Below are positions 34,401-44,441 of a stretch of DNA of 64,000 nt, piece after piece. This DNA comes from an uncultured Muribaculaceae bacterium (GTDB lineage Bacteria; Bacteroidota; Bacteroidia; Bacteroidales; Muribaculaceae). A model generated the notes under the pieces. That model ran no database searches and was not told the DNA's origin. It saw only the letters and a program-made list of their open reading frames with translations. The stretch lies in contig CAJTQU010000001.1 of the NCBI GenBank assembly GCA_910578665.1, positions 1 through 64,000 on the forward strand, in the 5' to 3' direction. The number at the start of each line of letters is the position of its first letter. Position 1 is the first letter of the stretch. Both the position numbers and the translations under genes were made by a program.

Positions 34401-36086
34401 ATGAATAACAAGCTAACTTATCTTGCTCTCGGCGCGCTTGTCGTGGTGGGGGCCACTGGCTGTTCAAAGAAACTCGGACAGTTTAAGAGTGAATATTTCG
34501 CCGTTAATCCGCAGCCGCTGGAGACCCAGGGGCAGAATGTGCCGGCCACTATCGCTGGTAATATTCCGGCCAAGTTCATGCTTAAGAATGCGGCTGTCAG
34601 TGTCACTCCGGTGCTGGTATATGCTAATGGCGAGACACCCTCTGCCTCTTATCTAATCCAGGGTGAGAATGTGCGTGCCAACGGCGCCGTGGTCAATTAC
34701 CAGCAGGGCGGTTCGGTCATGATTCCGTTCTCTGTGCCTTACACTCCCGATATGGCCCAGAGCACGCTGTATCTGGATTTTTCTGTAGACCAGAACGGCA
34801 AGAAATATGCGTTGCCACGTCTTAAGGTGGGCAACGGTGTAGTGGCTACTTCCACACTGGCTTCTGCTGCCACTGTCACTCCGGCCACTGCTAAGGATAA
34901 TTTTCAGAAAATAATCAATGAAAAATATTCGGCTGATATACATTTCCTTATCAACCAGGCCAATATACGTTCGTCGGAGACTAAGGGTGCCGAGTATGTT
35001 GATCTGGGCAAACGTCTGCAGGAGGCTGCTGCCGATCCTAAGCGTGAGATTGCCGGTATTTCGGTGAGCTCTTATGCTTCGCCTGAAGGTTCTTATGACT
35101 TCAATAAGAATCTGGCCGAGAAGCGTGAGAAAAATACGAATACATTGGTGGAAAACCAGCTGAAGAAGGATAAGATAACCGAGTTCGGTGAGCTTACTTC
35201 GCAGTTTACACCTGAAGACTGGGATGGTTTCCGCAAACTTGTCGAGCAGAGCAATATCCAGGATAAGGAGTTGATTATAATGGCTCTGGACAATCAGAGT
35301 GATCCCGAGCTCCGTGAGAAAGAGATACGCAAACTCTCTAATGTCTTTAACGAGCTGGCTGACCAGATTCTGCCCCAGCTGCGTTATAGCCGCGTGCAGG
35401 CCTCTATCAATGTTATAGGCAAGAGCAATGAGGAACTTGTCAGCCTGTTCAACACCAATCCCAAGGCGCTGACTGCCGACGAGATGCTGTATATCGCTAC
35501 TCTCACCGCCGACAATAATAAGAAGATGGAGGTGTATAACACTGCCTGCGAAGTTTTCCCCGGCGATTATCGTTCGTTTAACAACCTGGGTCTGACACAG
35601 TATGTGGCCGGTGACTATGACGGGGCGCTTGCTAATTTCGAGCAGGCACTGCGTCTCAATCCCTCTTCCAAGGAGGCTGAAATGAACAAGGGCCTCGTGC
35701 AGATGCTGGAGGGCAGATATTCTGACGCCTACCAGGCATTCGGCATGTCGGCCGGTGTTCCCGAAGTGGGTGACGCGCTGGGTGTGTATTATCTGAGCCA
35801 GGGCAACCTGCCTGCCGCTGTTTCTTCATTCGGCGATGCCAAGACTAATAACGCCGCTCTCGCGCAGATACTTAACAAGGATTATTCTGCTGCCAGGAAC
35901 ACATTGTCCGCTATCGCCGCTCCCGATGCCACGACTTACTATCTGATGGCTGTGCTGGGCGCTCGCACTAATAATGAGAATATGGTTATTTCAAATCTGC
36001 GCCAGGCTGTCCGTCTGGATTCTAAACTGCTCAAGCGCGCGCAGTCAGATTTGGAATTCTCACGTTTTAACCTGTCTTATCTTTAA
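34401..36086 (+). CDS. Lipoprotein with OmpA-like region and TPR repeats
   Basis: 561 residues from the ATG at 34401, chosen because it opens a lipoprotein signal (ALVVVGATGC, Cys 21). Middle part (about 215-260) has an OmpA-like motif (SVSSYASPEGSYDFNKNLAE) normally used for peptidoglycan contact; the C-terminal part has tetratricopeptide repeats (about 390-470, e.g. YRSFNNLGLTQYVAGDYDGA). Such proteins are common outer-membrane components in Bacteroidales, but the precise partner is unknown. Stands alone, convergent with the DUF389 gene. Confidence 0.8.
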   Translation: MNNKLTYLALGALVVVGATGCSKKLGQFKSEYFAVNPQPLETQGQNVPATIAGNIPAKFMLKNAAVSVTPVLVYANGETPSASYLIQGENVRANGAVVNYQQGGSVMIPFSVPYTPDMAQSTLYLDFSVDQNGKKYALPRLKVGNGVVATSTLASAATVTPATAKDNFQKIINEKYSADIHFLINQANIRSSETKGAEYVDLGKRLQEAAADPKREIAGISVSSYASPEGSYDFNKNLAEKREKNTNTLVENQLKKDKITEFGELTSQFTPEDWDGFRKLVEQSNIQDKELIIMALDNQSDPELREKEIRKLSNVFNELADQILPQLRYSRVQASINVIGKSNEELVSLFNTNPKALTADEMLYIATLTADNNKKMEVYNTACEVFPGDYRSFNNLGLTQYVAGDYDGALANFEQALRLNPSSKEAEMNKGLVQMLEGRYSDAYQAFGMSAGVPEVGDALGVYYLSQGNLPAAVSSFGDAKTNNAALAQILNKDYSAARNTLSAIAAPDATTYYLMAVLGARTNNENMVISNLRQAVRLDSKLLKRAQSDLEFSRFNLSYL

Positions 36087-36161
36087 CAATACGTCCGGCA
36101 CCCCGTCTCGGGGCAGGCGGACCGTTGCCATATAAGGAGAGGCTGTATCGCAGCAGTAATG

Positions 36162-37565
36162 CTACGGTGCGGCCTCTTCGGTTTTTGCTTCAGGCCATGG
36201 GAATGCCGGAGGGTTTACACAGATGTCCACTGCCGGCAGGTTCAGTCTCACGGCCGCGTAGTCTGCCAGCCGTTTGCGTTCGGCGGCTGCAAGTCCGCGA
36301 GGCGCGTTGACCATGAGCAGATACACGGTGTCTGACGGTATATCGCCCGATACGTCTGAAGCCACCGTGTGTGTCATGGCCATGGCGCTCACGCCGGGGA
36401 ACACCACTCTGACTTCCGGCGACAGGCGCACGGCGGCATCTGTGACACGGCGTTGTCCGTCTATTATGCGTGATAGCGAGTCGACAGTATTCTGTCTGGC
36501 CGCGAGTTGCGACTGCATGATGGCATACATGCGTGACGCCTCCTCATTGTTTGTTACGGGGCCGGGCTGTGCCCGTTCTATCGAGAAGCCCTGGTGTATG
36601 TTGAGCCGCGTGCCTCCCAGCCCGGCTTCGTCCAGGCGTCTGGTCATGGCCAGTTGAAGCGAGTCTTTGGGCAAAGGGTCGCCTATCAGGGTCACGTCTA
36701 TGTGCCGCACACCCCTCTCCACATATTCACGGTGTGAGAGCACCTGCGTGTTGGGAAACACCATCTCTGTCTGCACGAATTGCGCCGCACGCTCCATAAA
36801 TATGCTTTTTTGAAGCATTATAGCTGTGAGATACGCGCTTACGCCTACTGTGGCTATGACTATGGTATAGACCAGCACCTGTATTCTGCGTGCACGTGCC
36901 GTGTCCTGTGCCGGCAGGGGACGCAGCCCCATGAGCTTGACCCCGGTCCATGTGGCAAACAGTATGAACACCATATTGGTAAAGAACAGGTAAAGGGCAC
37001 CGAAGAAAAATTGCCACTGCAGTGTGGCCAGCCCGTATCCGGCAGTGCACAGCGGCGGCATCAGCGAAGTGGCTATAGCCACGCCGGGCATCACCTGCCC
37101 CTTGTTTTTTGCCGCGATGCTCACTATGCCTGCAGCACCGCCGAACAGGGCTATGAAGACATCGTAGATGGACGGCGATGTTCGTGCCAGAAGCTGGCTG
37201 CTGCCTTCGTATTGCGGCGAAATTAAGAAGTATACGGCCGATGCTGCCAGCGAACCCACTACGGCCATGAATATGTTTTTCATACCGCGCCGCAGCAGGT
37301 CGAAGTCATGTATGCCTATGCCGAGCCCCATGCCTATGATGGGGCCCATGAGCGGCGAGATAAGCATGGCGCCTATTATCACTGGTATACTGTCGGTGTT
37401 GAGACCCAGCGAGGCCACGAATATGGCGAAGATGAGTACCAGTAGCTGTGCTCCGCGGAATGATACTCCGGAGCGTATAGACGCCTCGATCTGTGGTTGT
37501 GATTCCAGATCGCCGGCAACATTGAAATAGGACTTTACAGAAGTCCATACAGATGCAGCTGTCAT
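36162..37565 (-). CDS. DUF389 membrane protein
   Basis: 467 residues. N-terminal half is a multi-helix membrane domain with the DUF389/TIGR00341 signature (VIIGAMLISPLMGPIIGMGL, residues about 64-83); six or so helices up to about residue 255. The C-terminal half is soluble, with a long helical stretch and a predicted periplasmic or cytosolic domain. Function of DUF389 proteins is not established; transport has been suggested. Stop codon lies in a short palindromic region shared with the convergent lipoprotein gene's 3' side. Confidence 0.85.
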   Translation of the reverse strand: MTAASVWTSVKSYFNVAGDLESQPQIEASIRSGVSFRGAQLLVLIFAIFVASLGLNTDSIPVIIGAMLISPLMGPIIGMGLGIGIHDFDLLRRGMKNIFMAVVGSLAASAVYFLISPQYEGSSQLLARTSPSIYDVFIALFGGAAGIVSIAAKNKGQVMPGVAIATSLMPPLCTAGYGLATLQWQFFFGALYLFFTNMVFILFATWTGVKLMGLRPLPAQDTARARRIQVLVYTIVIATVGVSAYLTAIMLQKSIFMERAAQFVQTEMVFPNTQVLSHREYVERGVRHIDVTLIGDPLPKDSLQLAMTRRLDEAGLGGTRLNIHQGFSIERAQPGPVTNNEEASRMYAIMQSQLAARQNTVDSLSRIIDGQRRVTDAAVRLSPEVRVVFPGVSAMAMTHTVASDVSGDIPSDTVYLLMVNAPRGLAAAERKRLADYAAVRLNLPAVDICVNPPAFPWPEAKTEEAAP

Positions 37566-37727
37566 AGAGAGCGAAGATATGATTAAAACACTGTTTTTAA
37601 TCTAAAACACTTTTTGCCATCGGGGGTTCAATGAAACCGCCGGAGTTGCAATAACGGCGGCCAAACGCTATCCGGGCATAAAAAATAGTTTGACGGACAA
37701 CAGACTTTCTGTGTCTGATATTTGTTG

Positions 37728-37735
37728 TATATTTG
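37728..37735 (+). promoter_or_regulatory. -7 box before the peroxiredoxin
   Basis: TATATTTG, 33 bases before the bcp start codon, exact consensus; TTTC at 37706-37709 is a possible -33. Confidence 0.6.
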
Positions 37736-37768
37736 CAACGATTAATAAATACTGAAAATTAAGATATT

Positions 37769-38206
37769 ATGATTGCTCCAGATTTTCTAGGCACAGACCA
37801 GGACGGTAAAGAGATCAGACGCAGCGATTTTCCCGGTAAGAAAATTGCCTTGTATTTTTATCCCAAGGATTCTACTCCGGGATGCACCGCGCAGGCATGC
37901 AGCCTGCGAGACAATTACCAGGCCCTTATCGACGCCGGCTACCAGGTGATAGGCGTGAGTGTGGATTCGGCCGCGTCGCATAAGAAATTTATCGAGAAAA
38001 ATAATTTGCCGTTTCCGCTTATAGCGGACACAGACCACAAGCTGGTGGATCAATTTGGTGTCTGGGGCGAGAAGTCTATGTACGGCCGCAAGTATATGGG
38101 CACTTTCCGTACCACGTTCATCATTGGCACAGACGGAAATGTGGAACGTGTGATCGGACCGAAAGAGATAAAGACCAAGATCCATGCCCGGCAGATATTA
38201 GACTGA
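37769..38206 (+). CDS. bcp: Thiol peroxidase / peroxiredoxin Bcp
   Basis: 145 residues. Reduces hydrogen peroxide and organic hydroperoxides with thioredoxin. The motif YPKDSTPGCTAQACSLRD (about residues 31-48) contains the peroxidatic Cys of PGCT and a second Cys five residues later, as in atypical 2-Cys Bcp/PrxQ. Alone, with its own -7 box. Confidence 0.95.
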   Translation: MIAPDFLGTDQDGKEIRRSDFPGKKIALYFYPKDSTPGCTAQACSLRDNYQALIDAGYQVIGVSVDSAASHKKFIEKNNLPFPLIADTDHKLVDQFGVWGEKSMYGRKYMGTFRTTFIIGTDGNVERVIGPKEIKTKIHARQILD

Positions 38207-38314
38207 CAATTGTTTTGAACTGCTGTGTTACGGGGGCCCGCCATATTTGTTTGGCGTGTCCCCGTGTTATTTGCTAAAACAGAGGTAAAATAGCTTTGTC
38301 CCGTAAATATTTCT

Positions 38315-38322
38315 TAATTTTG
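38315..38322 (+). promoter_or_regulatory. -7 box before trmH-gluQ
   Basis: TAATTTTG, with a TTTG at 38295-38298 (16-base spacer, short), 20 bases before the TrmH-family start. Confidence 0.5.
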
Positions 38323-38342
38323 CATGGTCTAAAGCTGTTTTT

Positions 38343-38879
38343 ATGGATAGGAAGAAGAAAAATATTATAGAACTTACACGGGTGGGGGTAGATGAATGCC
38401 GCACGGGCAGCCATCTGCCTTTGCGCGTCATGCTTGACTCGGTGCGCTCGCTGAATAATGTGGGGTCGGTGCTGCGCACCTCCGATGCGTTTATGGTAGA
38501 CCAGGTGATCATGTGCGGTATCACGGGCACTCCCCCTAATCCTGAGATACACAAGACGGCTCTCGGTGCCGAAGACTCGGTTAACTGGCGTCATTGCCCC
38601 GACACTCTGGCAGCATTGCGCGAACTACAGGCCGGCGGATGGACGGTGTGCGTGCTTGAGCAGACACATAATTCGGTACCACTTGACGAGTTTGTGCCAG
38701 TCGTGGGCCAGAAGTATGTGATCGTGGCCGGCAACGAGGTGCACGGTGTCGATCAGGCTGTCGTAGACGCGGCCGATGTCGTTATCGAAATACCCCAGTG
38801 CGGAGCCAAGCATTCGCTTAATGTGGCTGTCAGCACCGGTATAGCCCTGTGGCACTTCTTTTCCGTTCTTAAGCCCTGA
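38343..38879 (+). CDS. TrmH/SpoU-family RNA 2'-O-methyltransferase
   Basis: 178 residues. SPOUT motifs: motif 1 NVGSVLRTSDAF (about 38-49), motif 2 IVAGNEVHGVDQ (about 128-139), motif 3 IEIPQCGAKHSLNVAVSTGI (about 147-166), forming the knotted SAM site. Methylates ribose in a tRNA or rRNA; target not assignable. The stop overlaps the start of the GluQ gene by one base (TGATG), so both are coupled. Confidence 0.93.
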   Translation: MDRKKKNIIELTRVGVDECRTGSHLPLRVMLDSVRSLNNVGSVLRTSDAFMVDQVIMCGITGTPPNPEIHKTALGAEDSVNWRHCPDTLAALRELQAGGWTVCVLEQTHNSVPLDEFVPVVGQKYVIVAGNEVHGVDQAVVDAADVVIEIPQCGAKHSLNVAVSTGIALWHFFSVLKP

Positions 38880-39826
38880 TGCCCATGGACGCGTGCAAAG
38901 GGCGTTTCGCCCCCTCGCCCACGGGACGGATGCATTTGGGCAATATATTCACCGCCCTCATATCGTGGCTTGACGCTAAGAGCCGCGGAGGCACGTGGCT
39001 GCTGCGGATAGAGGATCTGGACACGCAGCGCTCGCGCTATGAATATGCCAGGCTTATAGAGGATGATTTGTCGTGGCTCGGACTTGAGTGGGACGAAGGT
39101 GGACTGGATGACACGGGTGACGCGGCTCCTTACTCGCAGAGCCGGCGTTCCGGAATATATGCCGGCTGCCTGTCACGTCTGGAGGCCACGGGATTCACCT
39201 ATCCGTGCCGTTGTACCCGTGCCGGAATCATGGCGGCCAGAGCGCCCCACCAGAGGGACGGGCGCGTCATTTACGGTGGCACGTGCCGCCCCGGCATACT
39301 GCCGTGCCATGCCCCCCGGCCTGATTATCCCCACGCCGTGCGGCTCTATGTGCCTGACACCGATATCGTATTTACCGACTGCCTGCGCGGCCGCCAGCAT
39401 TTCAACCTTGCGCGCGAGTGCGGCGATTTCATATTGCGCCGTGCCGACGGAGCCTGGGCCTACCAGCTGGCCGTCGTTGTAGATGACGCCCTTATGGGGG
39501 TGACACGCGTGGTGAGAGGCTGCGATCTATTGTTGTCAGCGGCACAGCAGATATATCTTTACGGCCTGCTCGGATTTAGAGCGCCTGAATTCGCCCATGT
39601 GCCGCTGTTGTGCAACGGGGCCGGGCAGCGTCTTTCAAAGCGTGACGGCGCCCTCGATATGGAATCTCTGCGCCGCACACACACTCCCGGACAACTGGTA
39701 GGCCGCCTGGCCTTTATGGCAGGACTTACCGTCTCTCCCGAACCCTGCTCACCGTCAGACCTTGTCCCGTTGTTTTCGCCGGAGTGTGCCGGCGTCCTGG
39801 CTGCGGACAGCATACAGGTCGGCTGA
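38879..39826 (+). CDS. gluQ: Glutamyl-queuosine tRNA(Asp) synthetase
   Basis: 315 residues, resembling the catalytic domain of glutamyl-tRNA synthetase without the anticodon domain. HIGH-type region FAPSPTGRMHLGNIFTAL (residues 10-27), zinc ligands in CRCTRAG and YGGTC, and KMSKS-type SKRDG near residue 260. GluQ-RS attaches glutamate to queuosine 34 of tRNA-Asp. Start may be the Met at residue 1 or 3. Overlaps the TrmH gene; followed by a terminator. Confidence 0.92.
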   Translation: MPMDACKGRFAPSPTGRMHLGNIFTALISWLDAKSRGGTWLLRIEDLDTQRSRYEYARLIEDDLSWLGLEWDEGGLDDTGDAAPYSQSRRSGIYAGCLSRLEATGFTYPCRCTRAGIMAARAPHQRDGRVIYGGTCRPGILPCHAPRPDYPHAVRLYVPDTDIVFTDCLRGRQHFNLARECGDFILRRADGAWAYQLAVVVDDALMGVTRVVRGCDLLLSAAQQIYLYGLLGFRAPEFAHVPLLCNGAGQRLSKRDGALDMESLRRTHTPGQLVGRLAFMAGLTVSPEPCSPSDLVPLFSPECAGVLAADSIQVG

Positions 39827-39845
39827 GCGGTACATATAAAAGAAC

Positions 39846-39880
39846 AGGCTGCGCCGTGTGTCTCACACGCGGCGCAGCCT
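39846..39880. terminator. Bidirectional terminator hairpin
   Basis: About 15-bp stem with a two-base bulge (39846-39860 with 39864-39880), between the convergent gluQ and secreted-protein genes. Confidence 0.75.
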
Positions 39881-39908
39881 TATGTTATGCAGAATATGTT
39901 ATTTCGGA

Positions 39909-41432
39909 TTACTTCACGAGCACTTTGACTGCGTTGCCGTCAGCCAGACGTACCACGTAAACACCGGCGGCCAGGCCGTTGGCGTTAACACGTGCGCCGT
40001 TCACGCTGTATACCTCGGCGCCTTCGGGAGCGATTATGCTGCCGCCGAGCACGTATACCTGTGCCTCTTCGCCTTCTACGGCCTCAACACCTGAAGCTTC
40101 GTTGATCGAGATGGGATAGAGCTGCAGCTCGGGAGCATCGGCACCTTTCTGCTGGTAGTAGCTTACTATAGCCACGATGTCCATAGCCTTTTCGCTGTCG
40201 GCAATTTCGATTTTGAACTTGTCGTACATAGCTATTTCGTCACCGTCCTTCTGTGCGTAGACAGTAGTCTTGTCGGCTATAGTCTCGCTCTTGATAGTGG
40301 CACCCTTGAGTATCACATAGCTGTTCTGTTCCTTTTCGGTGAGTGTGCCTATGTTGATTTCTACCGGCTGTGCGGCCTCGCCTTTCACGGCTTCGCCCAT
40401 AGACTCGGCGTTTACCATCATCTCATAAGTGCTGTAGTAGTTCTTGAATGTGCCTTTGAAGCCGGTGAGTATGTCGCCGTTGGCATACTTGTCGCCGAAA
40501 CCGTCTTTGTTGTAAAGCAGCAGAGAGGCGCTTTCGTCGCGCACGTAGAGATTCTGGCCGTTCACATAAGTTACCACAGCGTTGCCGCCATAAGTGAATT
40601 CGGTTTTTTCATCTTCCAGACCGGCTGCCACAATGTCTGCCAGAGTCTTCATCACCATATCCTTTGTGTAAGTGGCAGTAGCCACGGGGCTGTCGTTCAT
40701 ACCCTCTTTTACAGCGATAGCCTTTACAGTTGTAGTGGCTGTCAGAGCGATGGGTGCATCGTAAAGGTTGCTCTCCTTCGAGGGCATAGAGCCGTCCAGA
40801 GTGTAATAGATAGCGGCGCCCTCGGGACCAGCGATAGTCACTGCCAGGCCGTCATCGCCGAAAGTAGTGCCGGATGCCGGAGTGAAAACGGGAGCTTCCA
40901 GAGTTTCCATAGAAGAAGTGCCGGTCTCTATCTTCAGGGTAGAGATGCGGTAAGAAGCCTGGTATGTGAAAGTGATCGCGGTAGCGTTGCCTGTCCAGTT
41001 CATGACAGAGGCAGAAGCCACGTTGAGCGAGCCTGTGTTTGCCTGGTACTTGCCGGGATTCTTCGTGTCGGCTTTAGAACCGCTGAATTCGATAGAGAGA
41101 ATCTCTTGACCGGCAGGGGCAGTGATGGTCATAGTGGCCTCGTTGTACACACGTATGTCGCACTGCTGTTTCGGATTCGTAGAAGTGGCATAGTAGTAAG
41201 TCGGGGCATTGTTGCCGCTTACGTGTGTGAATGTAAAGCCGTATCCTCCCAGTTGCAGGGATGTCAGGTCTTCGTAATGCTTTGCTGCCTGCACACTGCC
41301 GTCGGGTTTCATTGTTTCCTCTACCAGAGTGCCTTGGATGTCGGTGGCATCGTTCACATTGAGCTCTACCACACCTGCGTTGGCGCCGGCCATAGTCATA
41401 GCGGCTGCCATGGAAAGTAAGAATTTCTTCAT
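39909..41432 (-). CDS. Secreted protein with chitobiase-C-terminal-type domain and sorting tail
   Basis: 507 residues from the ATG at 41432 (MKKFLLSMAAAMTMAGANAG), the start of a signal peptide; an upstream in-frame ATG would add 39 non-signal residues. After an N-terminal beta-rich domain (about 20-175) there is a CHB_HEX_C_1-like domain (about 180-250, AAIYYTLDGSMPSKESNLYD), an OB-fold-like region (about 265-420) and a sorting-type tail (AEVYSVNGARVNANGLAAG). This domain set is frequent in secreted Muribaculaceae/Prevotellaceae proteins of unknown role, possibly binding glycans. Confidence 0.8.
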   Translation of the reverse strand: MKKFLLSMAAAMTMAGANAGVVELNVNDATDIQGTLVEETMKPDGSVQAAKHYEDLTSLQLGGYGFTFTHVSGNNAPTYYYATSTNPKQQCDIRVYNEATMTITAPAGQEILSIEFSGSKADTKNPGKYQANTGSLNVASASVMNWTGNATAITFTYQASYRISTLKIETGTSSMETLEAPVFTPASGTTFGDDGLAVTIAGPEGAAIYYTLDGSMPSKESNLYDAPIALTATTTVKAIAVKEGMNDSPVATATYTKDMVMKTLADIVAAGLEDEKTEFTYGGNAVVTYVNGQNLYVRDESASLLLYNKDGFGDKYANGDILTGFKGTFKNYYSTYEMMVNAESMGEAVKGEAAQPVEINIGTLTEKEQNSYVILKGATIKSETIADKTTVYAQKDGDEIAMYDKFKIEIADSEKAMDIVAIVSYYQQKGADAPELQLYPISINEASGVEAVEGEEAQVYVLGGSIIAPEGAEVYSVNGARVNANGLAAGVYVVRLADGNAVKVLVK

Positions 41433-41666
41433 GCGTAAGTATTTATAAAATTGTAATATAAGTCTGATTAAAAATACTGGTCCGGATAATGTTGCCGGGA
41501 CTGTCTGCCATAGGCCGGCCACGCGGCCTATGGCGAATCCGAACCGCAAAATTACAAAACATATTTTATAGAGGGATAATTATTACTGATTTTTTTTTCG
41601 ATAGGGATGCCCATTCGTCTTAAAAGCGTTGTCGGCAGCCTGTTTTACGATTTGTCTGTGTCGGGC

Positions 41667-42812
41667 TTAGCGTATGTATTCTTTTTTGACGGTGCCGAGG
41701 GTAGACTTCACTATGTAGAGGCCGGCGGGGAGGCCTTCGCGCCAGTTCTCGCCCGAGACGGCTGAGCGCACCTTGACCCCCGACAGGTCATAGACCTCGT
41801 AGCCTACCTGAGAGTCTGGATTGACAGTCTCTATTCCCGTCAGATACTCTTCTATGTCGCGTATATTCTTGAACTTGCCCCAGGTCTTGTCGTTGCGGAA
41901 GGCCTCCATCTGGTCTTCGCGCACATAGAGCGTAGCCTGGCTGTAGACCTGCTCGTCAAAGGGATTTCTGTCATCCTTATATTGACGGGTGCTTCCCTCG
42001 GGTGCCTGTGGCAGTTTGGTGTTCATCACCACGTACTTGATGTTCGGACAGTGCCGGAAAGCATTAGTCTCCACGTAGGGGGCGCTTTCGAAAAACACCG
42101 TCTCAAGATTAGGGCAATCCCCGAACGCCATATACTCCACACACTGGGCGGCGCCGATACGCGCGGTGCGCAGCCCGAAGCATGCATTAAATATACCTTT
42201 AGGCACCACCGCATAGCGCGGGGTACGAATCGAAGTCAACTCCTCCTTGTCAAAATACGAAAGTCCCCCATCGGGGTATATATCAAAAACAATATGATAT
42301 TTTGTCTTGCGAAGATCCGGAAGAGCCTGCATGCATACCGAATCCTGAATCCAAACATCGCCGGTGTAAAATCGAGAACGCTTTATGTTCTCGTCTTTAT
42401 CCGCATCATAATTGGGCAACCCCGTATCCCAAGAAGCATCTGGCCCCATGAGTATTGCCGCATATTCCACACTCGGAATTCTGGTGCCGTCATAAAACAG
42501 AAATTCCATATCTGAAACTCTGCTGTCGTCATAACTCAACATACTCTTGGTCTTCAACTCTGCCTGACAGCATTGAGCAATCTCCTTAATATAAGATTTT
42601 GTTATTACTTCAAGCGTAAACATCATAGGCAGATCCTCATCAGACAGATTAGAGAGATGGAATCCCGGAGAATAGACAGTCCTGTATTTCACATCATCGA
42701 CAATAGCCTGACAATTGAGAACTACAGCATTGCCGTTCATGGCGAATAATACTGCAATAACCGGCATTAAGGCCGCCGGTTTTATCTTTTTTATTTTAAA
42801 AATAAGACGCAT
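41667..42812 (-). CDS. Secreted LRR-like protein, type B copy 1
   Basis: 381 residues, signal peptide at the N-terminus after a basic start (MRLIFKIKKIK, then a hydrophobic stretch to about residue 30). Contains BspA/LRR_5-type elements (CFGLRTARIGAAQCVEYMAF, CPNLETVFFESAPYVETNAF) and a sorting-type tail (YEVYDLSGVKVRSAVSG). Its last roughly 330 coding bases are nearly identical to those of the gene at 49870-50976, while the N-terminal third differs. Last gene of a leftward array. Confidence 0.75.
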   Translation of the reverse strand: MRLIFKIKKIKPAALMPVIAVLFAMNGNAVVLNCQAIVDDVKYRTVYSPGFHLSNLSDEDLPMMFTLEVITKSYIKEIAQCCQAELKTKSMLSYDDSRVSDMEFLFYDGTRIPSVEYAAILMGPDASWDTGLPNYDADKDENIKRSRFYTGDVWIQDSVCMQALPDLRKTKYHIVFDIYPDGGLSYFDKEELTSIRTPRYAVVPKGIFNACFGLRTARIGAAQCVEYMAFGDCPNLETVFFESAPYVETNAFRHCPNIKYVVMNTKLPQAPEGSTRQYKDDRNPFDEQVYSQATLYVREDQMEAFRNDKTWGKFKNIRDIEEYLTGIETVNPDSQVGYEVYDLSGVKVRSAVSGENWREGLPAGLYIVKSTLGTVKKEYIR

Positions 42813-42836
42813 ATAGATTTATTTTAATTTACCATA

Positions 42837-44429
42837 TCATTTTTTCAATGATATGGCCATTAGTTTTAGATTTCCTTGTTCTCCTATCCATACCATTTGG
42901 TATGCACCTGCTTCAGTTATATTAGCTGACGTATTGGAAGGAACAAATTCAAGAGTATTTTTTCCTGTCTTGGTCAAGTAAAACAGACATGGGGCATAAT
43001 CAGGCAATCCTTGAAGATTGACTGTGGCTGCGCTGCTGTTATTGAACTGCAAGATACGAGGCAGGGCTTTCAATCCACCAAACTTGCCGGTGACAGCAGG
43101 CATTATCGTCGGTTGAATCTCCTGCAGGTTGCTTGAACGCGTTACCGTATTTGTCATTTGATATGGACTGACCGAACATGTGGCTGCCTTCTGTGGCGTG
43201 CCGTCGTTTGGATCTATCACAATCATGTCAAAGGGAGTGCCTCTCCAGCTCGTTGTTTTAAGGACAGAACCTTTTATGACAATATCACTGCATGAACCGC
43301 TCGCCACATATTTGTCGGCATTAAGATCTCCATTGATTGTGAAGCTTGCATAAGACACGTTTTTGAAATCAATCCATGGGTTGTTCCCTTTAGGCAAAGA
43401 CTCAGCCATGCGGATATATTCAAATCTCAAACGCGTAGCATTCCGAAGAGTTATGGCTGATTTATCCAGACTTTCAAATCCGATATTGGTAAAACAGCTC
43501 TCGGTGATTTTAGCTGATTTAACGATGCCATCTGTCATATATATACCATGAGAACCACTAAGTCTTCCGCCGTGGAATGAGCATCGCGTTATCCGGTTCT
43601 TTTCTGTATCCCCAACCGAGAATATGTTCATATATATACAATATTCTGCATATATATATTGAAATTTGATGTTGAGATACTGAACATTGGCAGAAGCCCC
43701 AACTTTTCCGGGAGTTATATCAATACCTAGCTCCGGATATAGAATAGTATTGACATTTACCGAAACATGATATACATCTCCGGATATCCTTATGCCAGTT
43801 CCTTTATCCGGAACAGTTGTAAACACTATCTCATCGTTTTCGTCACGTAACGGGAGTCCTGTTTTGTTATCAATAACTTTAACCTCTTTCCCTTGAAATT
43901 TAATCCTGTAAATGTCAAGGCGAACGTTGCTAACATCTATTTCTATCGCTACAGGGTTATTATTCCATTCAGTATTAGTACCGTTAACAACTTCAAGTGT
44001 GCCCGCACAAATCAAGGTAGATGGTGTTCCCGTAGGGAAAGTAATTGTTCCCTTCAGTTGGTAATTCATCTTTGTCAGAACTACCGGGCAGCCCTTTGCA
44101 TACTTCAACGCATTGTTGATATAAGTGTGTGGGGCGGTATCGCCATTGCTGTTAAACCACTCGGCATATACTTTGCTGTTGCTAAAGCCCGACACCGCCA
44201 TGTTTGAGAATATCGGATACGGGTCAGCAATCACCTGTCCGCCATTCAGATTGAACGATGTGCCGGCGATTCCTTTAAAGCTGCCACCCGTGAACTCAAT
44301 CACGCTTCCCTTGCCAAGTGTGTACTGAATAGCCTGCAACGTAATCGCCCGCTCCACTATGAAGTAGGTATTTTGCGCTGCAAGTACTGCCTTGAGGTTA
44401 TCAGCAGTATTGATATATTTGACAGTCAT
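42837..44429 (-). CDS. Beta-helix protein without signal peptide, type C copy 1
   Basis: 530 residues. No hydrophobic N-terminus (MTVKYINTADNLKAVLAAQN). Strand-rich repeating pattern and the motif NSKVYAEWFNSNGD (about 85-98), as in the start of pectate-lyase-like tailspike folds (usually xxAxWFGAKGDG). Paralogue of the gene at 45337-47139, with the same order of motifs (GGSFKG, PIFSNMAVSG, CPVVLTKMNYQLKG, LICAGTL). I infer a right-handed beta-helix; it could bind or cut polysaccharide. Lies 24 bases upstream of an LRR type B gene. The missing export signal is odd beside secreted neighbours. Confidence 0.65.
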   Translation of the reverse strand: MTVKYINTADNLKAVLAAQNTYFIVERAITLQAIQYTLGKGSVIEFTGGSFKGIAGTSFNLNGGQVIADPYPIFSNMAVSGFSNSKVYAEWFNSNGDTAPHTYINNALKYAKGCPVVLTKMNYQLKGTITFPTGTPSTLICAGTLEVVNGTNTEWNNNPVAIEIDVSNVRLDIYRIKFQGKEVKVIDNKTGLPLRDENDEIVFTTVPDKGTGIRISGDVYHVSVNVNTILYPELGIDITPGKVGASANVQYLNIKFQYIYAEYCIYMNIFSVGDTEKNRITRCSFHGGRLSGSHGIYMTDGIVKSAKITESCFTNIGFESLDKSAITLRNATRLRFEYIRMAESLPKGNNPWIDFKNVSYASFTINGDLNADKYVASGSCSDIVIKGSVLKTTSWRGTPFDMIVIDPNDGTPQKAATCSVSPYQMTNTVTRSSNLQEIQPTIMPAVTGKFGGLKALPRILQFNNSSAATVNLQGLPDYAPCLFYLTKTGKNTLEFVPSNTSANITEAGAYQMVWIGEQGNLKLMAISLKK

Positions 44430-44441
44430 ATTCGTGTGTTT